Virus record (IMG/VR): IMGVR_UViG_3300027833_000015
Coordinates: 89,884-153,883 of that record
DNA length: 64,000 nt
Source: a virus
Strand: one strand, 5' to 3'
Shown: positions 48,781-56,473 of the stretch, in pieces
Position numbering within the stretch: the first letter of the stretch is position 1
Layout of the letters: the number at the start of each line of letters is the position of its first letter
Translations under genes and position numbers: made by a program
Notes under the pieces: model-generated
The model's input: the letters and a program-made list of their open reading frames with translations, nothing else
Database searches by the model: none
Told to the model about the DNA's origin: nothing

Positions 48781-49037
48781 AAACAACCTTCTCTCTCAAT
48801 TAACGAACAACCATTATCATTCTCCACTGCTTCAAACTGCAAGAAGTCTAGATCAAAGAAGAATGATGTATACTTGCCCACTGTGTCAGGCACTGCTTCC
48901 ACGAACGTGTATACAGCAGTCCCGTTGTATGACCAAAACACCCACGTGTCAGTTGGTCCATTATCAACCAGATGACCTTCGGTCTCAATCTCGTCAGAGA
49001 ATCCACCGAACACTCGCACCAACTGCTTCTTAATCAT
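48777..49037 (-). CDS. Small protein of unknown function
   Basis: An 86-residue acidic protein with several aromatic strands (YNGTAVYTFVEAVPD, YTSFFFDLDFLQFEA). ATGA overlaps on both sides. No family recognised. Confidence 0.62.
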   Translation of the reverse strand: MIKKQLVRVFGGFSDEIETEGHLVDNGPTDTWVFWSYNGTAVYTFVEAVPDTVGKYTSFFFDLDFLQFEAVENDNGCSLIEREGCL

Positions 49038-49591
49038 GACTGCTCCAATGCTTTTTTGACTTGCGCATAGTCGGGGAAATAGTCGCGCTGTTCGATATTT
49101 GTTGTCTCGAGTTCTACTATTAACATCAATCGCTCAGACCCGAAATTGAAGACTGTATGTTCCACCCTAGTATTGAGTAGATACAGGGTGTCCTGATCAT
49201 ACTTCAATTGGTATGATTCGTTGCTGCTCGAAACCCACGCACAGAAACTTTCTGTTGAGTGTAGGTTGCATTCAGACAACATCAGGTTTATTCCACACCC
49301 TCTGTTGGTATCTTTGTGCTTTGGGTAATATGTGTTGGGTTGCATCTTCGCGACCCCAATTGTCAGTATCGGGAAATCTGCGTCGATGTTTCTCAGTGTT
49401 TGAGATATATTCAGACAAGTTTCTATGTCAATATGCAGTGCTTCCCACCAGTAGTATTTGAACCACTGCTCAGGAGTTGAGTGCTTGATAGCACGAAGTG
49501 CCATCTTCCGCAGGGCAGCGTTTGGTGCCCTGTTAGCAACCCAATCTTGTAGGTCACTGTTGACCTGCACAAAGCAATCTGATTCAATCAT
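49034..49591 (-). CDS. 2OG-Fe(II) oxygenase or aspartyl beta-hydroxylase-like protein
   Basis: A 185-residue cupin-type oxygenase. The candidate iron ligands are in YYPKHKDTNRGCGIN (His-x-Asp near residue 92) and LNTRVEHTVFN (His), with an Arg in GSERLMLIVEL as the 2-oxoglutarate-binding residue. It is one of four probable 2OG oxygenases in the window. TAATG overlap with the upstream gene. Substrate unknown. Confidence 0.7.
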   Translation of the reverse strand: MIESDCFVQVNSDLQDWVANRAPNAALRKMALRAIKHSTPEQWFKYYWWEALHIDIETCLNISQTLRNIDADFPILTIGVAKMQPNTYYPKHKDTNRGCGINLMLSECNLHSTESFCAWVSSSNESYQLKYDQDTLYLLNTRVEHTVFNFGSERLMLIVELETTNIEQRDYFPDYAQVKKALEQS

Positions 49592-49803
49592 TAGTCAATC
49601 CATGGTCCAAGAGAGACCAGTCGACGATAGACGGGAAACCCATTGACTGCGATAGACCTCGGACAAACCTTTGCCCACTCGTCTGCTTCCTGCCAATCCT
49701 TTCCAGTCGCATAGACAAGGGTCTGCCATTGAGCATCTAGTGCGGTATGGCATTGAGCATCTCCAACTCGCTCTTGCATCAGATATATCACCTCATCTTT
49801 CAT
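49591..49803 (-). CDS. Small protein of unknown function
   Basis: A 70-residue protein (MKDEVIYLMQERVGDAQCHT...) with TAATG and ATGA junctions and a good GGAGG ribosome-binding site. No domain recognised. Confidence 0.6.
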   Translation of the reverse strand: MKDEVIYLMQERVGDAQCHTALDAQWQTLVYATGKDWQEADEWAKVCPRSIAVNGFPVYRRLVSLGPWID

Positions 49804-50039
49804 ATGGTGCCTCCATATTCTGCTTTGTTCTTTGCATTGTCCGTGTGCATCAGTAGTCCACGTGCTTCCTCAACGCTATCGTACTGCTGATAGAATTCAG
49901 TCTGCTTCTTTTCTTCCATGACCACCCAGTGGTCATCCGAACTTGAGAACACGTTGACATCATCGTTGTCTGTATCGACATCCACAAACTGGATCGATGT
50001 GGTGGTCTTCGTGATCTTGTATCGCGTTATTCCTGCCAT
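49800..50039 (-). CDS. Small acidic protein
   Basis: A 79-residue acidic protein with two early strands and a C-terminal helix (YDSVEEARGLLMHTDNAKN). It lies in the same operon as the acetyltransferase-like gene. Confidence 0.6.
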   Translation of the reverse strand: MAGITRYKITKTTTSIQFVDVDTDNDDVNVFSSSDDHWVVMEEKKQTEFYQQYDSVEEARGLLMHTDNAKNKAEYGGTI

Positions 50040-50040
50040 G

Positions 50041-50613
50041 CTACGCTCCTGTGTATTCAGCGACGAGTCGCCAGTTGTTGTATTCTGAATCGCTCCAGAT
50101 GTTGACTAGATTGTCATCTGCGTTGAGTTCTTCTTGGAACTCGTCGAATGTAACATCACGCAAACAGCGTGGTTTTCTCGAGGTGTGGCGATATGCCATC
50201 AGTCGAATACCTTTGGTATCAAACATCCTGTTCCATATAGACTGACCACCACGGGACTGGACTGACCCAGAAATAATATTAATGCCTGTTGCTCGCATCA
50301 CTGCGCGGTACAATTTCGGTGCCAGTCCATATCCGTTGTACAATCCACCAATCTCAACCATGGTGACTGAGTAGAACTGTCTACGCTCATAGTCGCCATA
50401 CTCTTCTTCGAGGGTCAATGACAGAACCATATCGCCTTTGTTGCCGCTGTCGTCTCGGATATATCCCGACACAAACATCTCACGACCAATGTGACATGCA
50501 AACAATTCAATCTTACCCACTTTGGCGATTCGGGAAATGCCTTCATCCCGATCGATTCTGCTCATATTTGTTTTGCCTAATCGCCCAGTCTTGGTGATGC
50601 TACATTTTTCCAT
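50041..50613 (-). CDS. GNAT-like acetyltransferase
   Basis: A 190-residue protein with a GNAT-type core: strands before VEIGGLYNGYGLAPKLYRAV (acetyl-CoA-binding pattern Gly-x-Gly-x-Ala) near residue 90, followed by INIISGSVQSRGGQSIWNRM. Similar phage proteins of the same form are uncharacterised N-acetyltransferases, possibly modifying host proteins. The start overlaps the end of the upstream gene by 14 bases. Confidence 0.6.
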   Translation of the reverse strand: MEKCSITKTGRLGKTNMSRIDRDEGISRIAKVGKIELFACHIGREMFVSGYIRDDSGNKGDMVLSLTLEEEYGDYERRQFYSVTMVEIGGLYNGYGLAPKLYRAVMRATGINIISGSVQSRGGQSIWNRMFDTKGIRLMAYRHTSRKPRCLRDVTFDEFQEELNADDNLVNIWSDSEYNNWRLVAEYTGA

Positions 50614-50797
50614 TTACGAGTGCCTCTCCGTTTGAACCCAATGTCATAGAAGTGACTTCTTCTACATCCAAGATCATGCGGAGGTCGTCATACATATAAC
50701 GAACACGGGCGATTGCGGCATCGACAGTGACGGCATCCACTATAGTTGACAACTTGATGCAAAATTCGTCATGATATGTAACCTTATATTCATTCAT
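50600..50797 (-). CDS. Small protein of unknown function
   Basis: A 65-residue protein (MNEYKVTYHDEFCIKLSTIV...) alternating strands and helices. It starts two bases after the small membrane protein stop. No family recognised. Confidence 0.6.
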   Translation of the reverse strand: MNEYKVTYHDEFCIKLSTIVDAVTVDAAIARVRYMYDDLRMILDVEEVTSMTLGSNGEALVNGKM

Positions 50798-50799
50798 CT

Positions 50800-50910
50800 C
50801 TAAAACCCCAAAGTAGCAGCGACGAGGTATAGTGGTACAAGCACGCTGGCAAGTACACCGAGAATAACAGCGTGGTATTTCAAGTCGCTCATACGTTCTT
50901 TCATTTTCAT
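50800..50910 (-). CDS. Tiny membrane protein
   Basis: A 36-residue protein (MKMKERMSDLKYHAVILGVL...) with one membrane segment in the C-terminal half (VILGVLASVLVPLYLVA). First gene after promoter cassette 7, with a GAGGAA site. Confidence 0.62.
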   Translation of the reverse strand: MKMKERMSDLKYHAVILGVLASVLVPLYLVAATLGF

Positions 50911-50919
50911 ATTCCTCTT

Positions 50920-51000
50920 GGTTTCTCTCTCAACTTGCAACCATTATATCATTATCAAGGTACAAGGACAAGTTCTAAAAAAGTGAATAGAATCAAGCAC
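50920..51000 (-). promoter_or_regulatory. Early promoter cassette 7
   Basis: -35 TTGTCC (50966-50971), 17-bp spacer, -10 TATAAT (50943-50948). Confidence 0.86.
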
Positions 51001-51247
51001 TTGCGAATGCTAGTGCATCGACAGCAGCACGCATCACGACAAACTGTCCACAGAGTTTTCCCTCAACAACAACACCGTCAACATAGATGTAAGACTTTGA
51101 CTGGAGTGCTGAGAGATACCCAGCGACTTGGTTCACTGACAGCGACTCGACCATCGGTGCAACTTCATTACCGAAACCGAAGTCTCCACCGTTTTCGTTT
51201 TGGTTATCGATACACGCTTGGAGGACTAACTGTTCGTTCTTGTTCAT
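50993..51247 (-). CDS. Small winged-helix-like protein
   Basis: An 84-residue protein (MNKNEQLVLQACIDNQNENG...) with a helix, a helix pair (VNQVAGYLSALQSKSYIYVD) and a C-terminal beta hairpin: a possible MarR-like winged helix, similar in shape to the 5548-5766 protein. Its stop is inside cassette 7. Confidence 0.58.
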   Translation of the reverse strand: MNKNEQLVLQACIDNQNENGGDFGFGNEVAPMVESLSVNQVAGYLSALQSKSYIYVDGVVVEGKLCGQFVVMRAAVDALAFASA

Positions 51248-51263
51248 TTCTGTATTCCCTTTG

Positions 51264-51346
51264 ATTTCTCTCTCAACTTGCAACCATTATATCGTTATCA
51301 AGGTACAAGGACAAGTTCTAAAAAAGTGAATAGAATCAACAACTTA
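51264..51346 (-). promoter_or_regulatory. Early promoter cassette 8
   Basis: -35 TTGTCC (about 51310-51315), 17-bp spacer, -10 TATAAT (51287-51292). Nearly identical to cassette 7. Confidence 0.86.
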
Positions 51347-51847
51347 CGATAACTGACTCATCGCTTGCTGTATCAGGAGTGGATCTGCTTTGGTCAACAG
51401 ACTCAGGGAATACTGCTTCTCCACCCGATACAACTTCCAGAACGCAGGGTCTTGAACCTTGATGTCAGCGGTGTTGTGTATCAGGTCGGCAACCTTGATG
51501 GTCTGTGACTCCGCTGGACCACGAGCATAGTGCTCAGCATCCATACGCTTCCTCAGAGCGCGATTCCCGTCCTCGGGGACGCTGACATCGGTCAGGAAGC
51601 GAACATACTCTCCAACGACCTCTCCGAACCTCCTCACGACCTCCTCCAGCGTGACAGGAGTGTCCTCCACAACGTCATGGAGGAGTGCCGCCATCAGCAT
51701 CTCCTCGGAGTGCTCGACCGTGGAGACGACTCTCGCGACCTCTATGGGGTGGGAGATATATGGTTTGTTATTATATTTCCGCTTCTGACCAAGGTGCGCT
51801 CGAGTGGCGAACCTCAGTGCGGAGTTTATTCTGAATCTATCGTACAT
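51344..51847 (-). CDS. HD-domain (p)ppGpp hydrolase-like protein (RSH/MESH1 type)
   Basis: A 167-residue HD hydrolase. The order of motifs KPYISHPIEVARVV (His), AALLHDVVEDTPVTLEE (His-Asp plus the Glu-Asp pair typical of SpoT/MESH1 hydrolases) and TIKVADLIHN (Asp) corresponds to the hydrolase half of RelA/SpoT proteins. No synthetase domain is present. Such a small enzyme could remove the stringent alarmone of the host during infection. It sits alone between cassettes 8 and 9. Confidence 0.8.
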   Translation of the reverse strand: MYDRFRINSALRFATRAHLGQKRKYNNKPYISHPIEVARVVSTVEHSEEMLMAALLHDVVEDTPVTLEEVVRRFGEVVGEYVRFLTDVSVPEDGNRALRKRMDAEHYARGPAESQTIKVADLIHNTADIKVQDPAFWKLYRVEKQYSLSLLTKADPLLIQQAMSQLS

Positions 51848-51855
51848 ACATATTC

Positions 51856-51931
51856 CTCTCAATTGCAACCATTATAGCGTGTCGCATATACAAGAACAAG
51901 TTCTGAAAACCTGAATAGAATCAATGACTTA
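51856..51931 (-). promoter_or_regulatory. Early promoter cassette 9
   Basis: -35 TTGTTC (51894-51899), 17-bp spacer, -10 TATAAT (51871-51876). Slightly diverged spacer (TTGTATATGCGACACGC). Confidence 0.84.
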
Positions 51932-51934
51932 CGG

Positions 51935-52066
51935 TTACGGGATTTCTATACTGTGTCTTTGGAGACTGGTGGGTTTGGGCACACCATTTGTCGCCCATGC
52001 CATGATGGTGAGACTCAGTGGTATCATTATCGCTGCTGCGATGACTATCCTTTTTGTTTCGTTCAT
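51935..52066 (-). CDS. Tiny membrane protein
   Basis: A 43-residue protein (MNETKRIVIAAAIMIPLSLT...) with one membrane segment, residues 7-25. The ATG overlaps the oxygenase stop (ATGA), and its TAA lies just before cassette 9. Longer frames in this region are not supported. Confidence 0.58.
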   Translation of the reverse strand: MNETKRIVIAAAIMIPLSLTIMAWATNGVPKPTSLQRHSIEIP

Positions 52067-52641
52067 AGGTAATTCCACGATATTGCGATTCTGCTTCTCT
52101 CGGGTGGCACACGCTCTTGTCTTCGTACCATGTGTTCTAACCATGGTGGCCAAACGTTCATCTGACCAGTCTCGGGTTGATGCGGAAACTGCACCTTGTC
52201 CGTCGGCACCCATGGTTCACCCAATTGAACATGAACAAATGCAGGGTGTCTGTACATTATCACAGCAGAGTCTTCATCTGCATATGGATAATATGTACCT
52301 GCTACCATGGAATGAGGATGACAGTGAAGTCCATGGTCATCGTTTTCATTGTATACAGAATACCAATACTTGACTCTGCCAAACATCATTTCACTAGGAG
52401 CATTGCGCGACTCAAGAAACTGTTTTGATGCCATGAGCATACATTCTTCCATTTCTTTGCAAAACGGTTGACCCTGTGCCATAGAGTCATTAAATCTCTG
52501 GTCATGAAATGAGGTGTAGTGGTTGTAGTCGTCCAGTCTGTCTCGAACATAATCTTCGATTGCCATGTGAGGCAGGTCTGCGACACTGAACTGCATAGGC
52601 GTGGCGAATAGTGACAGGTTCTTCGTTTCAGATAAACTCAA
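52063..52641 (-). CDS. Putative 2OG-Fe(II) oxygenase (TIGR02466 type)
   Basis: A 192-residue oxygenase with LHCHPHSMVAGTYYP near residue 104 (iron-binding His and the conserved Ser/Tyr-Tyr), the PPWLEHMV block (His) near residue 165, and SRIAISWNYL at the end (Arg for 2-oxoglutarate). This matches the TIGR02466/PF13759 family common in marine phages. ATGA overlap with the upstream RHH gene. Confidence 0.82.
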   Translation of the reverse strand: MSLSETKNLSLFATPMQFSVADLPHMAIEDYVRDRLDDYNHYTSFHDQRFNDSMAQGQPFCKEMEECMLMASKQFLESRNAPSEMMFGRVKYWYSVYNENDDHGLHCHPHSMVAGTYYPYADEDSAVIMYRHPAFVHVQLGEPWVPTDKVQFPHQPETGQMNVWPPWLEHMVRRQERVPPERSRIAISWNYL

Positions 52642-52877
52642 AAGTCTTCGCCCCGACGATACTGGTTGCGGATGTCTGCCAATGGATCAAAGTCAGCGTT
52701 CTCTTTGGTCTTCTCTGCTGCTTCCTCTTCACCGTTCACGACACGCTCCATATAACCCAACAGGAGGTTTGCCATTGACACGCCTCGCTCCTTCGCCTTC
52801 TCCTTGAACTGAGCATGGAGATACTCAGGCACACGGATGTTGAACAGTCGTGTGTTACCTTTCTTGTATTCAGACAT
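52638..52877 (-). CDS. Ribbon-helix-helix DNA-binding protein
   Basis: A 79-residue protein with a ribbon-helix-helix motif: strand TRLFNIRVPEYL followed by two helices (HAQFKEKAKERG, MANLLLGYMERVV). RHH proteins bind DNA as dimers and usually repress transcription; this one could regulate early promoters. The C-terminal half is acidic. Confidence 0.75.
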   Translation of the reverse strand: MSEYKKGNTRLFNIRVPEYLHAQFKEKAKERGVSMANLLLGYMERVVNGEEEAAEKTKENADFDPLADIRNQYRRGEDF

Positions 52878-53454
52878 CGGAGGATCCTGTTGCTTTCCAC
52901 CATGATGGTGGATCTCTGTGTGACCAAACCATCTTGAATCTCTGCTGCTTCGTGTGGTAGAAGTCGCGGTATGATTGAATCGGGTCGTCAGTATTTATAC
53001 ACTCAGGTGCAGCACCCATAGCAAGGGGAAACGGAGTGACCTCTGCGCTCGGGTCGATGTTTGCTGGTGGCCAGTACAGATACTTTGCCAGTGCTTGGTA
53101 TGTCTTGTGTGTCTTGGAGTATCGGTGCGTGTACTCTCTGGCGATCGCCTCGAAGAGTTTGAATGACCACTCGTAGTTGCCACGAGTCTCTCTGGACCAG
53201 ATAGTGCATGGGTGGTTGTAGTGACATGCTTTGTACAGCGTATCTTCTCGTTGACTTTGGGCAACGCCATAGACAATCTTCCATGCCTTCTTGTTCCTGC
53301 CCGTCTTTGTCTTGCCAGTATACTCGGCACCATCTACCAGTCGGTGTACTGTAGAAAGCATCTGACCTTCTTCCAGTATCATCTTGATTACATGCGAGTC
53401 ACATAGTGACTGCGCGCATCCAACTGGGTTGTCCTCAATAATAAATCTATTCAC
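52870..53454 (-). CDS. Pyrimidine-dimer-glycosylase-like conserved phage protein
   Basis: A 194-residue protein with the conserved pattern NPVGCAQSLCDSHVIKMILE, then EGQMLSTVHRLVDG, YKACHYNHPCTIWSRET and EYTHRYSKTHKTYQ. The family is common in marine phages and often called pyrimidine dimer DNA glycosylase or endonuclease V-like; the name rests on distant similarity. A TATAAATA at 52992-52999 falls inside this gene. The start is a GTG (53454). Confidence 0.62.
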   Translation of the reverse strand: MNRFIIEDNPVGCAQSLCDSHVIKMILEEGQMLSTVHRLVDGAEYTGKTKTGRNKKAWKIVYGVAQSQREDTLYKACHYNHPCTIWSRETRGNYEWSFKLFEAIAREYTHRYSKTHKTYQALAKYLYWPPANIDPSAEVTPFPLAMGAAPECINTDDPIQSYRDFYHTKQQRFKMVWSHRDPPSWWKATGSSDV

Positions 53455-53457
53455 TCT

Positions 53458-54417
53458 TCACTCCCATGTTCGTTTTTTCATATCAATATCAGCACCTGGA
53501 ATGATGTGTTCATCTTCTTCAACAAACACTTCGTATTCTTGCAGATCTTCGTCATCGGGTATGTCGAGTTCTACTTCCTCGACCACTTCCTGAGGTGTTT
53601 CTATATCAATACTCACAACATTGTCAGGTGCCACTTTGTGGTTGCCGTCTTCGTAGAATATCTTTGACATCCGCTTCTGTCTGAAACCCATGGATGCAGC
53701 AAGTAGCAGTACAACTGCCAGTGGGTCAAAGCATACAATGATCAGTATGATGACTCCGCGCACTGCTTCGTCAAAGTAGTCCTTCGCATTCTCCTCGCCA
53801 TACACCATCTCTGCGATGTACTTGAGTGGTCCAACCTCTACTTCTATGGCAAGTTTCTCCTGCTGTAGTGGTGTCAGTCGTCCCTGTAGTTCCTCGATCT
53901 TCGCATACCCGTCATTAATGGCAGCGTTCATAGCGTCACGTTCGTCGCCCTGCGACTTCCTCGTTGCTACTGCACCGTCTGGACCACGCACCCTGTCATA
54001 CTCCAAGAGGGTGGCGACTGTTCGGTCGAGTTGTTCTATGACAACCGTGGAGTCGCTGATCGTTCGTTCCTCGTTTTGTATCTGTCGCTCGAGGTTTGTT
54101 ATCTGGAGATCATTGATACCACCTGTGGATATGGTATGCTCCAGATGTGCTTTGGATAGAAACCCAAAGATGCCGAGGGAAGTTATCACCATCAGTACCA
54201 ACACAGCGACTGTCAGGTACGACTTCATCAACCACGGTGCTGCCTTCCAGTTAGCATGTAACCATGCAGCAGTCACCAACTTGCCGACTTCGAGTACAGC
54301 ACCCATGATTGCGATAGCAATTGTCGCACCTGCGAATATTGCCATGAGTCCTGCGATGCTATACCATGCTGCGACACCAGCAATAGAGATTGATGTGAGT
54401 AGTGCTAACCAGCGCAT
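53458..54417 (-). CDS. Multi-pass membrane protein with coiled coil
   Basis: A 319-residue protein: three N-terminal membrane segments (residues 5-20, 22-42, 69-88), a long periplasmic or cytoplasmic coiled coil (about residues 105-195, LERQIQNEERTISDSTVVIE), another membrane segment near 220-240 (VIILIIVCFDPLAVVLLLAA) and an acidic tail. Similar proteins occur in cyanophages without known function; a role in membrane remodelling or superinfection exclusion is possible. Confidence 0.68.
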   Translation of the reverse strand: MRWLALLTSISIAGVAAWYSIAGLMAIFAGATIAIAIMGAVLEVGKLVTAAWLHANWKAAPWLMKSYLTVAVLVLMVITSLGIFGFLSKAHLEHTISTGGINDLQITNLERQIQNEERTISDSTVVIEQLDRTVATLLEYDRVRGPDGAVATRKSQGDERDAMNAAINDGYAKIEELQGRLTPLQQEKLAIEVEVGPLKYIAEMVYGEENAKDYFDEAVRGVIILIIVCFDPLAVVLLLAASMGFRQKRMSKIFYEDGNHKVAPDNVVSIDIETPQEVVEEVELDIPDDEDLQEYEVFVEEDEHIIPGADIDMKKRTWE

Positions 54418-54419
54418 TG

Positions 54420-54686
54420 TTAATCCTCAGCAGTCACCACTGCCATTCCGATCTTCTTTAAGTTTTCGTGCTCGCCCGACAATGTGAATATTCTACCGTC
54501 TCCGATGATAACTTTGAGCACCTTCTTGTATACTCGAGCATGGGAATATTTAGGACATTGTTCCATTCTCAGGTGTACTGAGACAACTTCGCCATACAAA
54601 ATATCTGATGAGATTGATGGTTTCCAACATACTCTGCGTCCTGGAACGTCTACTGATGCTGGTATTACTTTCTTTGCTTTGCTCAT
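54420..54686 (-). CDS. Small protein of unknown function
   Basis: An 88-residue protein (MSKAKKVIPASVDVPGRRVC...) with short strands and a central Cys; TAATG overlap with the upstream gene. No family recognised. Confidence 0.6.
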   Translation of the reverse strand: MSKAKKVIPASVDVPGRRVCWKPSISSDILYGEVVSVHLRMEQCPKYSHARVYKKVLKVIIGDGRIFTLSGEHENLKKIGMAVVTAED

Positions 54687-54952
54687 TACATGAATCCTTC
54701 GAGTGAATTATACGACACGCTGTCCCATGGATCAGGCGTGAATGGTTTGATAAAAGTGGTGGGAAGTTCTTCCCTCAATTTCTTAAACTTTCTGCGGGAC
54801 TTGGAGAAGTTTACAATTGGTTTGCTGAACTTCTGCCAGTCTGCGCAGTCTGGTGTTCGTATCGCTACAAGCATTCCTTCATCATTGATGAGGTAATCCA
54901 TGTTGGTGACTTTGTGCGGACATTCGGTCCACTCAGTCACTTCGCGAATCAT
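54686..54952 (-). CDS. Small protein of unknown function
   Basis: An 88-residue protein (MIREVTEWTECPHKVTNMDY...) with a basic middle (KSRRKFKKLREELP). I used the ATG at 54952, which overlaps the upstream stop (ATGA); an ATG at 54958 is also possible. Confidence 0.58.
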   Translation of the reverse strand: MIREVTEWTECPHKVTNMDYLINDEGMLVAIRTPDCADWQKFSKPIVNFSKSRRKFKKLREELPTTFIKPFTPDPWDSVSYNSLEGFM

Positions 54953-55188
54953 TTGCATATTGACGCACCTACACAACGATTGATCTGCTTCTTGTAGAAA
55001 TAGTACAACTTTGGGTTGCCTTCGAGTTCTACCTGACCAGTCATATAGTTGTCCGCATCGATGATAGCAGTGCCATCTGTAACTGCCTCGACCAGAGTTT
55101 CGTATGTTACAGTGTGACTTGGGGTCACACCCTCGAGTTCTTTCTGAGGAATTGCTTCCTTGTAATAGTTGAAATTAAATAACGCCAC
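54949..55188 (-). CDS. Small protein of unknown function
   Basis: A 79-residue protein (MALFNFNYYKEAIPQKELEG...) from a GTG at 55188 preceded by AAGGAG at good spacing; the longer open frame has no such site. It ends in a Lys/Cys-containing tail with an ATGA overlap. Confidence 0.58.
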   Translation of the reverse strand: MALFNFNYYKEAIPQKELEGVTPSHTVTYETLVEAVTDGTAIIDADNYMTGQVELEGNPKLYYFYKKQINRCVGASICK

Positions 55189-55222
55189 AGGACTGTCTCC
55201 TTGTCTGATGCCGATTGATTGT

Positions 55223-55510
55223 TTAGTTGTTTTGAAATTCTTGCTCGAACAAATCGTATTCGTTCTTTGCTGAATCCTTCTCGTTTGCTTCATACACAAC
55301 CGCTCGGGCGACACCTTCGCAGCGACCACAAGCAAGTTTATATCCTGCTGTGAATGCTGACTCCAGAAGTGCAATCACCACATGTGGTTGTTCTATTGTC
55401 ATATGAGAAAGACGGTCGATCATTGACTTCATCTCTCCCCACTGAAGATAATCATCACAATTATCTTTTACCGCATCGATACCATCGATGATTACTTCAC
55501 GTTCGTTCAT
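55223..55510 (-). CDS. Small helical protein
   Basis: A 95-residue helical protein (MNEREVIIDGIDAVKDNCDD...) with a Cys pair (LACGRCEGVARAVVYEANEK) near residue 64. GAGGAA lies before the ATG at 55510. No family recognised. Confidence 0.62.
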   Translation of the reverse strand: MNEREVIIDGIDAVKDNCDDYLQWGEMKSMIDRLSHMTIEQPHVVIALLESAFTAGYKLACGRCEGVARAVVYEANEKDSAKNEYDLFEQEFQNN

Positions 55511-55518
55511 CACATTCC

Positions 55519-55665
55519 TCACTTATCTACTGCCAAATACAAACCGATATTCGCAAAGGCATATCCCGCATAGCACAGTGCCATGGGGACGTTGCCTTTG
55601 AATGATTGCTCCGCGCATATGTAGAAGTATATCACTCCTGTCAACGCTACCAACCACCCACTCAC
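55519..55665 (-). CDS. Tiny membrane protein (GTG start, tentative)
   Basis: A 48-residue hydrophobic frame (VSGWLVALTGVIYFYICAEQ... ending YLAVDK) with two membrane-like segments. The GTG at 55665 lacks a clear ribosome-binding site, but the position between two real genes and the hydrophobic pattern favour coding. Confidence 0.42.
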   Translation of the reverse strand: MSGWLVALTGVIYFYICAEQSFKGNVPMALCYAGYAFANIGLYLAVDK

Positions 55666-55690
55666 TGAAACAAACTCAATGGGGTTTCCA

Positions 55691-55861
55691 TTAGAACGTG
55701 TCTCCTTCTTCTGTCAAATATACAACCGACTCACTCAACTGAGTCTTCAGTTGGACGAGGTCTGCTTCCAGTCTCTCCATCCAAACACCCTGCTCTTGGC
55801 CAGTTTGTTTACCATGCTGGATCAATGATTCCAGTGCTTTGATTTCTTCTTGAATTGTCAT
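55691..55861 (-). CDS. Small coiled-coil protein
   Basis: A 56-residue helical protein (MTIQEEIKALESLIQHGKQT...) with TAATG overlap to the gene upstream. Probably a coiled coil. Confidence 0.6.
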   Translation of the reverse strand: MTIQEEIKALESLIQHGKQTGQEQGVWMERLEADLVQLKTQLSESVVYLTEEGDTF

Positions 55862-56010
55862 TATGCGTCCACCTTCTCAAAGACTTTTGCTTTCAGTTCT
55901 GCAACCTGCTGCATCAATCGGGCGATCTCCCTGTCCTTGATGGCAAGGCGATCTTCGTTCAATTCTATAGTGTTCCGAAGAATACTTTGAATCAGTTGGT
56001 CATTTTTCAT
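55861..56010 (-). CDS. Small coiled-coil protein
   Basis: A 49-residue helical protein (MKNDQLIQSILRNTIELNED...) directly after promoter cassette 10, with GGAAGGAAG upstream of the ATG. The next gene overlaps by TAATG. Confidence 0.62.
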   Translation of the reverse strand: MKNDQLIQSILRNTIELNEDRLAIKDREIARLMQQVAELKAKVFEKVDA

Positions 56011-56023
56011 TTTACTTCCTTCC

Positions 56024-56105
56024 GTTTCTCTCGACTATGGAACTATTATCGCGTATTCAGGGTACAAAGACAAAGTCTAAAAACCTGAATAGAATCAATG
56101 GGTTA
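56024..56105 (-). promoter_or_regulatory. Early promoter cassette 10 (GATAAT subtype)
   Basis: -35 TTGTCT (56068-56073), 17-bp spacer, -10 GATAAT (56045-56050). Confidence 0.85.
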
Positions 56106-56256
56106 TGTTACAAGCACTCGCCAGAAGCAGCAGGACGCCTACAACGACCACTATGGACATCACTCGATCGTGGCGTGTCGCGCACTTGATTCGAGACTGA
56201 CGGATTCGCTCTTCTGATTCCGCACGACATTGTTCCAAAAATGCTTCACTTTTCAT
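56095..56256 (-). CDS. Small membrane protein
   Basis: A 53-residue protein (MKSEAFLEQCRAESEERIRQ...) with a charged helical start and one C-terminal membrane segment (VMSIVVVVGVLLLLASAC). Its TGA is within cassette 10, the ATG after cassette 11. Confidence 0.62.
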   Translation of the reverse strand: MKSEAFLEQCRAESEERIRQSRIKCATRHDRVMSIVVVVGVLLLLASACNITH

Positions 56257-56270
56257 ACTCACTTCCTCTT

Positions 56271-56354
56271 GGTTTCTCTCTCAACTTGCAACCATTATAG
56301 CGCGAGGGAGGCACAAAGGCAAAGTCTAAAAAAGTGAATAGAATCAATGACTTA
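56271..56354 (-). promoter_or_regulatory. Early promoter cassette 11
   Basis: -35 TTGCCT (56317-56322), 17-bp spacer, -10 TATAAT (56294-56299). Lies just after the tRNA gene in the direction of transcription. Confidence 0.86.
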
Positions 56355-56387
56355 CGAGGGGTGATACATGGATACATGTATGGAGGG

Positions 56388-56464
56388 TGGTCGGGGATGG
56401 AGGATTTGAACCTCCGACCTCATGCTCCCAAAGCATGCGCACTACCAAACTGTGCTAATCCCCG
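56388..56464 (-). tRNA. tRNA-Pro(UGG) with encoded CCA
   Basis: A complete cloverleaf on the minus strand. The acceptor stem pairs CGGGGAT with ATCCCCG (7 bp), the T-arm has GGAGG-TTCAAAT-CCTCC, and the anticodon loop CTTTGGGAG presents anticodon TGG, which reads CCA/CCG proline codons. A discriminator A and CCA end (56391-56388) are encoded. It lies between the asparagine-synthetase-like gene and early cassette 11. Confidence 0.93.
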
Positions 56465-56473
56465 TGGTGTTAT

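Noticed and set aside
52992-52999. TATAAATA inside the 52870-53454 gene as a late promoter
   Set aside because: It is internal to an early-region gene and the genes downstream do not look late; probably chance.
54949-55374. Long version of the 54949-55188 gene
   Set aside because: The first 62 residues overlap another gene and lack a ribosome-binding site; the GTG at 55188 with AAGGAG is preferred.
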